64,000 nucleotides of DNA, from contig NZ_AP018448.1 in NCBI RefSeq assembly GCF_030294945.1, forward strand, positions 8,280,501 to 8,344,500. The letters run 5' to 3'. The stretch comes from Streptomyces graminofaciens (lineage in GTDB: Bacteria; Actinomycetota; Actinomycetes; Streptomycetales; Streptomycetaceae). Below, piece by piece: positions 7,729-14,990 of the stretch; the first letter of the stretch is position 1; every line of letters begins with the position of its first letter. The notes below the pieces were generated by a model. The model was not told the DNA's origin, made no database searches, and saw nothing but the letters and a program-made list of their open reading frames with translations. A program made the position numbers and the translations under genes.

Positions 7729-8766
7729 ATGCGCCCGAGAACCCTGAGGTCACTCCTCGCGACCATCACAGCCGGGCTGGCGGCGGCCACCACCCTGACC
7801 GCCGCCGGCCCGGCCGACGCCCGCGCCGACAACGCCTGTTCGCCGTCCGTCTCCATCGACGGCTACTCGGACGCCCTCGACAAGACGACCTACGAGGGCA
7901 CCTTCGTCGGCAACATCTCCGCCCTCGCCACGGCCCGCGACGGCTCCGTGCTCGCCCTCTCCGACCGCTCCTCGCTCTTCACCCTCGACCGCCGGACGCT
8001 CCGGCCGAAGGCCGTCGTCCCCCTCACCACCGAGACGGGCGCCGCACTCGACTCCGAGGGCCTGGCCGTCGACATCCCCCACTCCCGGCTTCGCTCAAGC
8101 GGTGGGACCCCCATCGGCACCCGCCTGGTCACCTCCGAGACCGAGCCGTCCATACGCCGCTACGACCGCGCCGGCACCCTGCTGGGCAGCCTCCCGGTAC
8201 CGGACGAGCTGAAGGTCGCCCCGGCCGGCCGCGCCACCGCGAACCAGACCTTCGAGGGCCTCACCCTCTTCCCCGGCGGCCACACCCTCCTCGCCTCGAT
8301 GGAGGGCGCCCTCGCCGGCGACCCGCCGGGCCTGGTCCGCCTCCAGACCTGGGACCGCCACGCCCACCGCGACTTCAAGCTCTCCACCCAGTACGCGTAC
8401 CAGGCCGACCCGAACCTCGGCGTGGTCGAGGTCGCCGCCCTCCCGGCCAACCACCTCCTGGTCCTGGAACGAGGCTTCACCGCGGGCGTGGGCAACACGG
8501 TCCGCCTCTACGAGACCACCCTGCGCCACAGCGACCCGGAGCACCCCCTCGGGAAAACCCTCCTGACCGACCTGGTGACCTGCCCGTCACTGGGAGCAAC
8601 GGCGAAGCAGCCCCAGCCGAACCCGTTGCTGGACAACATCGAGGGAATGACGATCACAGGCCGGGAGAAGGGCCACCTGAAGGTCCTCCTGGTGAGCGAC
8701 GACAACCAGAACGCAGTGCAGACGACCCGCTTCTACAGCCTCCGGGTAAGGACAGCGCACCGTTAG
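7729..8766 (+). CDS. Secreted phytase-like esterase domain protein
   Basis: 345 aa from ATG 7729. The N-terminal signal peptide runs to about residue 35 (LLATITAGLAAATTLTAAGPADARA). The rest fits the esterase-like/phytase-like beta-propeller family (phytase-like domain): FVGNISALATARDGSVLALSDR, LDSEGLAVD, RLVTSETEPSIRRYD, FEGLTLFPGG and NIEGMTITG. Members are predicted extracellular phosphoesterases, seldom characterised. About 13 residues (IPHSRLRSSGGTP) after LDSEGLAVD are unlike the family and are encoded by a dispersed Streptomyces repeat inserted in frame. It is followed by a second type of dispersed repeat directly after the stop. Confidence 0.75.
   Translation: MRPRTLRSLLATITAGLAAATTLTAAGPADARADNACSPSVSIDGYSDALDKTTYEGTFVGNISALATARDGSVLALSDRSSLFTLDRRTLRPKAVVPLTTETGAALDSEGLAVDIPHSRLRSSGGTPIGTRLVTSETEPSIRRYDRAGTLLGSLPVPDELKVAPAGRATANQTFEGLTLFPGGHTLLASMEGALAGDPPGLVRLQTWDRHAHRDFKLSTQYAYQADPNLGVVEVAALPANHLLVLERGFTAGVGNTVRLYETTLRHSDPEHPLGKTLLTDLVTCPSLGATAKQPQPNPLLDNIEGMTITGREKGHLKVLLVSDDNQNAVQTTRFYSLRVRTAHR
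8076..8113. repeat. Dispersed Streptomyces palindromic repeat inside a coding sequence
   Basis: The segment begins CCCCCACTCCCGGCTTCGCT and ends GCGGTGGGACCCCC. Its nested complementarity is CCCAC/GTGGG outside and GCTT/AAGC inside. From memory this sequence class recurs in many Streptomyces intergenic regions. Here it interrupts the phytase-like gene without breaking frame. Confidence 0.65.
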
Positions 8767-8847
8767 GGGCGCGGGGCCGTATCGATGTGCGGCTCCGCCG
8801 CGTGGGCGCGACAAGCCCCCACGCACCCGCACCCGCACCCGAAAACG
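8767..8847. repeat. Dispersed 'GGGGCGCGGGG...CCCGCACCCG' repeat element
   Basis: GC-rich element starting GGGGCGCGGGGCC at the stop of the phytase-like gene and ending with CACCCGCACCCG repeats. It resembles the elements at 20301-20347 and 59451-59500, which share GCGGGGAACTGCGCGACC and the C-rich tail. Such elements are common between Streptomyces genes and often follow stop codons. It probably has no coding role. Confidence 0.55.
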
Positions 8848-8931
8848 CGCCCATTTGTTGCGGGGGGATGAAATCCGCCTCGGTCCGCGTTGGTGTCTTC
8901 CGGAAGATCAGGCCTGAAGGAGGACACCGGC

Positions 8932-11900
8932 GTGGCAGCGCAAGCGGGGGACGGCAAGGGCACCTGGGCCCGAAGGCTCATGGGCTACACCTGGCGCTAC
9001 AAGAAGGGCGTGGTCCTGGCCCTCGGCTCCTCGCTCGCCGGCATGGCCCTCATGGCCCTCGTCCCCCTGATCACCAAGGTGATCATCGACGACGTGGTCA
9101 GCGACCACACCCGGGGCATGGCCCCCTGGGCAGGCGCCCTGATCGGCTCCGCCGTCCTCGTCTACGTCTTCACCTACATCCGCCGCTACTACGGCGGCCG
9201 CCTCGCCCTCGACGTCCAGCACGACCTCCGTACGGAGATGTACGGCACGATCACCCGCCTCGACGGCCGCCGCCAGGACGAGCTGTCCACCGGGCAGGTC
9301 GTCGGCCGTGCCACCAGCGACCTCCAGCTGATCCAGGGCCTGCTCTTCATGCTGCCGATGACGATCGGCAACGCCCTCCTCTTCCTGATCTCCCTCGTCG
9401 TGATGGCGTGGCTGTCGCTCCCCCTCACCCTCGTCGCCCTCGCCGTCGCCCCGGCCCTCTGGTGGATCGCGGGGCGCAGCCGCACCAAGCTGCACCCGGC
9501 CACCTGGTACGCCCAGGCGCAGGCCGCCGCCGTCGCGGGCGTCGTCGACGGCGCGGTCAGCGGCGTACGCGTGGTGAAGGGCTTCGGGCAGGAGGACCAG
9601 GAGACCGGCAAGCTGCGCGAAGTGGGCCGGAAGCTCTTCGCCGGCCGCCTCCGCACGATCCGCTTCAACTCCAGGTACACCCCGGCCCTCCAGGCGGTAC
9701 CGGCCCTCGGCCAGGTCGCGATGCTGGCGCTCGGCGGCTGGCTGGCCGTGCGCGGGCACATCACGCTCGGTACGTTCGTCGCCTTCTCCACCTACCTCGC
9801 CCAGCTCGTCGGCCCGGTCCGCATGCTCGCGCTCGTCCTCACCGTCGGCCAGCAGGCACGGGCCGGTACCGAACGCGTCCTGGAGCTGATCGACACCGAG
9901 CCGACGCTCACCGACGGCACCAAGACCCTCCCCGCCGACGCGCCCGCGACGGTCGAGTTCGACGACGTGTCGTTCGGCTACGACCATGAGCGCCCGGTCC
10001 TGGACGGGCTCAGCTTCGAGATCCGCCCCGGCGAGACCCTCGCCGTCGTCGGCTCCTCCGGCTCCGGCAAGTCCACGGTCTCCCTCCTCCTCCCGCGCTT
10101 CTACGACGTCACGCGCGGCGCCGTCCTCATCGGCGGCCACGACGTCCGCGAGCTGACCACCGACTCGCTGCGCGCCGCGATCGGCCTGGTCCCCGAGGAC
10201 TCGTTCCTCTTCTCCGACACGGTCCGCAACAACATCGCGTACGGCCGCCCGGACGCCACCGACGAGCAGATCGAGACGGCGGCCCGCGCCGCCCAGGCGG
10301 ACCGTTTCATCGCCGAGCTGCCCCATGGCTACGACACCAAGGTCGGAGAGCAGGGCCTGACCCTCTCCGGCGGCCAGCGCCAGCGCGTCGCGCTCGCCCG
10401 CGCGATCCTCACCGACCCGCGCCTCCTCGTCCTCGACGACGCGACCTCCGCCGTGGACGCCCGCGTCGAGCACGAGATCCACGAGGCGCTGAAGCAGGTC
10501 ATGGAGGGCCGGACGACCCTGCTGATCGCCCACCGCCGCTCCACCCTCGGCCTCGCCGACCGCATCGCCGTCCTCGACGAGGGCCGCCTCGCCGACATCG
10601 GCACCCACAAGGAGCTCGAACAGCGCTCGGCCCTCTACCGCCGCCTGCTCACCGACCCGGACGAGATGGGCGGAGTCTCACCCGGCCACATCAGCCGGGC
10701 CGCGACGCAGGACAACGCCATACGCGACTCGATACGGGACGAACTGGACGCCGAGTTCGACGCGGAACGCGGTATCACCCCCCGCCTGTGGAGCGGCGAC
10801 CGCTCCCCGCGCGACCTCGCCCTCGACGGCACCCCCGCCACCCCCGAACTCCTCGCCCAGGTCGAGGCGCTGCCCCCGGCCGCCGACACCCCCGGCGTCG
10901 ACGAGGCACGGGCGGTCACCCCGGAGGACTCGTACGGCCTCAAGCGCCTGCTCCGGGGCTTCGGTGCGCCTCTGCTGCTCAGCCTGGCCCTGGTCGCCCT
11001 CGACGCGGGCATGGGGCTGTTGCTCCCCGTCCTGATCCGGCACGGCATCGACCAGGGCGTCTCCCAGCTGGCCCTGGGCGCGGTCTGGGCGGCCTCCGGG
11101 CTCGCCCTGCTCTCGGTGCTCGCCCAGTGGGCGGCGCAGGTGGGCGAGATCCGCATGACCGGCCGTACCGGCGAACGCGTCCTGTACTCCCTGCGCCTGA
11201 AGATCTTCGCCCAGCTCCAGCGGCTCGGACTCGACTACTACGAGCGGGAGTTGACCGGCCGGATCATGACGAGGATGACGACGGACGTCGACGCCCTCTC
11301 GACGTTCCTCCAGACCGGCCTGGTCACGGCGTTCGTCTCGGTCGTCACCTTCTTCGGCATCATGGTCGCGCTGGTCGTGATCGACGTACAGCTCGCCCTC
11401 GTCGTCTTCGCCACGCTCCCGCCGCTGATCATCTGTACGGTCTTCTTCCGCCGGGCGAGCGTGAAGGCGTACGAGCTGGCCCGTGAGCGGGTCTCGGTCG
11501 TCAACGCGGACCTCCAGGAGTCGGTGGCCGGGCTGCGGATCGTGCAGGCGTTCCGGCGTGAGCGCGACGGCGGCGAGCGGTTCGCGGCGGGCAGCGACAG
11601 CTACCGCCAGGCACGCGTCCACGGCCAGTGGCTGATCTCGGTGTACTTCCCGTTCGTCCAGCTCCTGTCGTCGGTGGCGGCCGCGGCCGTACTGATCGTC
11701 GGCGCCCACCGGGTCGACGCGGGCACCCTCACCACGGGCGCCCTGGTCGCGTACCTCCTCTACATCGACCTGTTCTTCGCCCCCGTGCAGCAGCTCTCCC
11801 AGGTCTTCGACGGCTATCAGCAGGCCACGGTCTCCCTCGGCCGTATCCAGGAACTCCTCCAGGAACCCACGTCCACGAAGGCCGCCAACGAGCCGCTGGA

Positions 11901-12666
11901 GGTGCTGTCCCTGCGCGGGGAGATCACCTTCGAGGACGTGGACTTCGCGTACGGCGCCGACATCGAAGGGGAAGCGGCGCTCACCGGGGTGGCCCTGAAC
12001 ATCCCCGCCGGGCAGACCGTCGCCTTCGTCGGCGAGACCGGCGCGGGCAAGTCCACCCTCGTCAAGCTGGTCGCCCGCTTCTACGACCCCACCGGCGGCC
12101 GGGTCACCGTCGACGGCTCGGACCTGCGCGACCTCGACATCACGTCGTACCGGCACCGGCTGGGCGTCGTCCCGCAGGAGGCGTACCTCTTCCAGGGCAC
12201 GGTCCGGGACGCCATCGCGTACGGCCGCCCGGACGCCACCGACGCCCAGGTGGAGGCGGCCGCCCGTGCCGTGGGCGCGCACGACATGATCGCCACCCTC
12301 GACGGCGGTTACCTCCACGAGGTCGCCGAGCGCGGCCGTAACCTCTCGGCGGGCCAGCGCCAGCTGATCGCCCTGGCCCGCGCGGAACTGGTCGACCCGG
12401 ACATCCTGCTCCTCGACGAGGCGACGGCGGCCCTGGACCTCGCCACGGAGGCCCAGGTCAACCAGGCCACCGACCGCCTCGCGGGCCGCCGCACGACCCT
12501 CGTCGTCGCCCACCGACTCACCACCGCCGCCCGCGCCGACCGTGTCGTGGTCATGGCCCACGGCCGTGTCGCCGAGGACGGCACCCATGAGGAACTGCTG
12601 GCGCTCGGCGGCCGGTACGCGGAGCTGTGGCGGACATTCGTGGGGGAGCCCGCGCTGAAGTCGTAG
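8932..12666 (+). CDS. Full-length fused ABC exporter (TMD-NBD-TMD-NBD)
   Basis: 1,244 aa from GTG 8932, chosen because AAGGAGG lies 8 nt upstream. It contains two complete half-transporters of the ABCB/MsbA type. NBD1 (about 340-570) has GSSGSGKST, LSGGQRQR and LLVLDDATSAVD. NBD2 (about 985-1225) has GETGAGKST, a degenerate LSAGQRQ signature and LLLDEATAALD. NBD1 therefore has Asp where the catalytic Glu is expected, and NBD2 has the altered signature. That is the asymmetric arrangement of heterodimeric exporters, here joined in one chain as in mycobacterial Rv0194. Each transmembrane domain has about six helices. It probably exports drugs, lipids or peptides; substrate unknown. Confidence 0.9.
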   Translation: MAAQAGDGKGTWARRLMGYTWRYKKGVVLALGSSLAGMALMALVPLITKVIIDDVVSDHTRGMAPWAGALIGSAVLVYVFTYIRRYYGGRLALDVQHDLRTEMYGTITRLDGRRQDELSTGQVVGRATSDLQLIQGLLFMLPMTIGNALLFLISLVVMAWLSLPLTLVALAVAPALWWIAGRSRTKLHPATWYAQAQAAAVAGVVDGAVSGVRVVKGFGQEDQETGKLREVGRKLFAGRLRTIRFNSRYTPALQAVPALGQVAMLALGGWLAVRGHITLGTFVAFSTYLAQLVGPVRMLALVLTVGQQARAGTERVLELIDTEPTLTDGTKTLPADAPATVEFDDVSFGYDHERPVLDGLSFEIRPGETLAVVGSSGSGKSTVSLLLPRFYDVTRGAVLIGGHDVRELTTDSLRAAIGLVPEDSFLFSDTVRNNIAYGRPDATDEQIETAARAAQADRFIAELPHGYDTKVGEQGLTLSGGQRQRVALARAILTDPRLLVLDDATSAVDARVEHEIHEALKQVMEGRTTLLIAHRRSTLGLADRIAVLDEGRLADIGTHKELEQRSALYRRLLTDPDEMGGVSPGHISRAATQDNAIRDSIRDELDAEFDAERGITPRLWSGDRSPRDLALDGTPATPELLAQVEALPPAADTPGVDEARAVTPEDSYGLKRLLRGFGAPLLLSLALVALDAGMGLLLPVLIRHGIDQGVSQLALGAVWAASGLALLSVLAQWAAQVGEIRMTGRTGERVLYSLRLKIFAQLQRLGLDYYERELTGRIMTRMTTDVDALSTFLQTGLVTAFVSVVTFFGIMVALVVIDVQLALVVFATLPPLIICTVFFRRASVKAYELARERVSVVNADLQESVAGLRIVQAFRRERDGGERFAAGSDSYRQARVHGQWLISVYFPFVQLLSSVAAAAVLIVGAHRVDAGTLTTGALVAYLLYIDLFFAPVQQLSQVFDGYQQATVSLGRIQELLQEPTSTKAANEPLEVLSLRGEITFEDVDFAYGADIEGEAALTGVALNIPAGQTVAFVGETGAGKSTLVKLVARFYDPTGGRVTVDGSDLRDLDITSYRHRLGVVPQEAYLFQGTVRDAIAYGRPDATDAQVEAAARAVGAHDMIATLDGGYLHEVAERGRNLSAGQRQLIALARAELVDPDILLLDEATAALDLATEAQVNQATDRLAGRRTTLVVAHRLTTAARADRVVVMAHGRVAEDGTHEELLALGGRYAELWRTFVGEPALKS

Positions 12667-12788
12667 GCGAGCCGGTTTCGACGTCGTAGCCGCCCTCCGT
12701 AGCCTGTTGTCCCCGGGGGGCGGGCAACCGTTCGACCCGGTTGGTGCGTCCGTACATCAGTACGCTCTTGGTGGTGGGAGGGGCAGCG

Positions 12789-13217
12789 GTGGGCAGGGGT
12801 GGGAAACGGCGTTCGATCGCGCTGGTGCTGGCCGTGCTGACGATGGCCGGGCTGCTCACGATGACCGGCCCGGCGGTGGGCGGCGCGGAGGCGGCGGCCT
12901 CGGTGGCCTCCTCCTGCGCTGGGCGCAAGGTGCGCACGCTGACCTTCGCGGGCGGGACCGTACGGGTGCACAAGCGCGGCAGACATGTGTGCGCCGTCCT
13001 GACCCCTCGGAAGCGGGCCCCCGGTAAGGGCGGCAAGAAGGGGACCAAGAACGGCTACAAGGGCGCGTCCGTCAGCGTACGGGCGTGGGGTGGCCGCCCG
13101 GCCGTGAACCCGCTGAGCCCCGTCGGCCCCGTGACCGTGCACGCCGGCCGGCGGTGTGTGTGGATCGAGGCGCGGGTCGGCACGGAGACATACAGCTCGG
13201 GCTGGATCCTCCGCTAG
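12789..13217 (+). CDS. Small secreted basic protein, unknown function
   Basis: 142 aa from GTG 12789 (GGGAGGGG seven nt upstream), preferred to an ATG 16 codons earlier that has no clear ribosome site. The signal segment is LVLAVLTMAGLLTMTGPAVGGAEAA. The mature part is Lys/Arg/Gly-rich (RKRAPGKGGKKGTKNGYKG) with two cysteines (SCAGRK and RRCVWIE) that may form a disulphide. No family recognised. Its TAG stop is the first unit of a long CCGCTAG tandem repeat, so repeat expansion defines its 3' end. Confidence 0.6.
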   Translation: MGRGGKRRSIALVLAVLTMAGLLTMTGPAVGGAEAAASVASSCAGRKVRTLTFAGGTVRVHKRGRHVCAVLTPRKRAPGKGGKKGTKNGYKGASVSVRAWGGRPAVNPLSPVGPVTVHAGRRCVWIEARVGTETYSSGWILR

Positions 13218-13315
13218 CCGCTAGCCGCTAGCCGCTAGCCGCTAGCCGCTAGCCGCTAGCCGCTAGCCGCTAGCCGCTAGCCGCTAGCCGCTAGCCGCTA
13301 GCCGCTAGCCGCCAG
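13211..13315. repeat. Heptanucleotide tandem repeat, CCGCTAG x14 plus one variant
   Basis: Fourteen perfect copies of CCGCTAG (13211-13308) and one degenerate copy. Each unit contributes the palindrome GCTAGC. The first unit contains the TAG stop of the small secreted protein. The 7-nt period puts a TAG in every reading frame of the + strand within three units. Confidence 0.95.
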
Positions 13316-13484
13316 CCGGCCGTCACCCGTACCCGTAACCCGTGATCCGTTCGCGTGCAGGGTTTTCCCTACCTCTCCCATCTCGGCCTGAAAGCAGTCC
13401 AGTTGGCCCCATTCTTCCCTGGTGCCGTCGGCAGTCGCTCCGATAGTTTCCGGCGGTCACAGCTGTTCCATAGGGGAGAGACGC

Positions 13485-14909
13485 ATGCGCAAAGCGCTCA
13501 GATGGGTGCTGTCGCTCGTAGTGCTCATAGGCACGTTGAGCACGGCGGGCGCGGCCACCGCCGCGGAGCCGGACACCGCTGACATCAAGGACCGACTGCT
13601 CGCGATACCGGGCGTCAGCCTGGTCGAGGAGAAGCCGTACCCCGGCTACCGCTTCTTCGTCCTCAACTTCACCCAGCCCGTCGACCACCGGCACCCCGCC
13701 AAGGGCACCTTCCAGCAGCGGATCACCGTGCTGCACAAGGACGTCAGCCGCCCGACGGTCTTCTACACCGGCGGCTACAACGTCTCCACCACCCCCAGCC
13801 GCCGCGAGCCGACCCAGATCGTCGACGGCAACCAGATCTCCATGGAGTACCGCTTCTTCACCCCGTCCCGGCCCGCCCCGGCCGACTGGTCCAAGCTCGA
13901 CATCTGGCAGGCGGCGAGCGACCAGCACCGGATCTTCAAGGCGCTGAAGAAGATCTACGGGCAGAAGTGGCTCTCGACGGGCGGCTCGAAGGGCGGCATG
14001 ACCGCCACCTACTACGAGCGCTTCTACCCCAAGGACATGGACGGGGTCGTCGCCTACGTCGCCCCCAACGACGTGGTGAACAAGGAGGACTCGGCCTACG
14101 ACCGCTTCTTCGCGAAGGTCGGCACCAAGGAGTGCCGCGACCGGCTGAACGCCGTGCAGCGCGAGGCGCTGGTGCGCCGCGAGCCGCTGGAGAAGAAGTA
14201 CGCGGAGGTCGCCGCCGCCGAGGGCTTCACCTTCACCACCATCGGCAGCCTGGACAAGGCGTACGAGGCCGTCGTGCTCGACTACGTCTGGGGCTTCTGG
14301 CAGTACAGCCTCCTCGCCGACTGCGGCGCCATCCCGGCCGACGCCAAGAACGCGTCGGACGAGGACATCTGGGCGTCCGTCGACTCGATCGCCGGCTTCT
14401 CCTCGTACACCGACCAGGGCCTGGAGCCGTACACGCCGTACTACTACCAGGCCGGGACGCAGCTCGGCGCGCCGACGATCAAGTTCCCGCACATCGAGAA
14501 GAAGTACATCCGCTACGGCTACCAGCCGCCGCGCAACTTCGTCCCCCGGGACATCAAGATGAAGTTCCAGCCGGGCGTGATGCGCGGCGTCGACACCTGG
14601 GTCCGCCACAACGCCCGCCACATGCTGTTCGTGTACGGCGAGAACGACCCGTGGGGCGCCGAGCCGTTCCACGTCGGCAAGGGCGCCCGTGACTCGTACG
14701 TCTTCACGGCCCCCGGCGCCAACCACGGCGCCCGTGTCGCCGGGCTCGTCGAGGCGGAGAAGGACCTGGCCACGGCCCGCATCCTGAAGTGGGCGGGCGT
14801 CGCCCCGGCCGCCGTCCAGGACGACCCGAGCAAGGCGAAGCCGCTGGCGAAGTACGACTCCAGGCTCGACAAGCGGGACGTCGAGCGGGAGATGTCGCTC
14901 CGGCCGTAA
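13485..14909 (+). CDS. Secreted S28-family tripeptidyl aminopeptidase
   Basis: 474 aa from ATG 13485 with GGGGAG upstream. The signal peptide is RWVLSLVVLIGTLSTAGAATAA. The body matches Streptomyces prolyl tri/tetrapeptidyl aminopeptidase: YTGGYN, the nucleophile elbow WLSTGGSKGGMT (Ser), the Asp in YGENDPW and the His in PGANHGAR. These enzymes release tripeptides from exported proteins, including propeptides, and tolerate proline at P1. Its stop codon lies inside a 22-bp repeat, and a strong hairpin shared with the convergent kinase gene follows. Confidence 0.85.
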   Translation: MRKALRWVLSLVVLIGTLSTAGAATAAEPDTADIKDRLLAIPGVSLVEEKPYPGYRFFVLNFTQPVDHRHPAKGTFQQRITVLHKDVSRPTVFYTGGYNVSTTPSRREPTQIVDGNQISMEYRFFTPSRPAPADWSKLDIWQAASDQHRIFKALKKIYGQKWLSTGGSKGGMTATYYERFYPKDMDGVVAYVAPNDVVNKEDSAYDRFFAKVGTKECRDRLNAVQREALVRREPLEKKYAEVAAAEGFTFTTIGSLDKAYEAVVLDYVWGFWQYSLLADCGAIPADAKNASDEDIWASVDSIAGFSSYTDQGLEPYTPYYYQAGTQLGAPTIKFPHIEKKYIRYGYQPPRNFVPRDIKMKFQPGVMRGVDTWVRHNARHMLFVYGENDPWGAEPFHVGKGARDSYVFTAPGANHGARVAGLVEAEKDLATARILKWAGVAPAAVQDDPSKAKPLAKYDSRLDKRDVEREMSLRP

Positions 14910-14927
14910 CCGGTTATATCGGTTAGC
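14906..14927. repeat. 22-bp AT-rich repeat, copy A (core AACCG-N7-CGGTT)
   Basis: The sequence taaccggttatatcggttag plus one base on each side is identical at 49737-49758. It overlaps the TAA stop of the aminopeptidase gene and lies in the 74-nt gap between convergent genes. The half-sites AACCG and CGGTT, seven nt apart, suggest a dimeric protein-binding site; the identity of the protein is unknown. Confidence 0.7.
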
Positions 14928-14944
14928 GAGTTGTGTCGGTCGGT

Positions 14945-14990
14945 GAGCTGAGCCCTGGTACCGCCGTGACGCGGTGCCGGGGCTCAGCTC
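14945..14990. terminator. Bidirectional terminator hairpin between convergent genes
   Basis: A 20-bp stem (two G-U pairs) with loop CGTGAC: arms 14945-14964 and 14971-14990. It sits between the aminopeptidase stop (14909) and the kinase gene, and the kinase stop codon is within the right arm. Suits termination in both directions. Confidence 0.75.

Noticed and set aside
8908-10608. A 566-codon open frame on the minus strand
   Set aside because: Antisense to the ABC exporter NBD1/TMD1; no recognisable motif and biased composition (Asp/Gly/Val/Ala).
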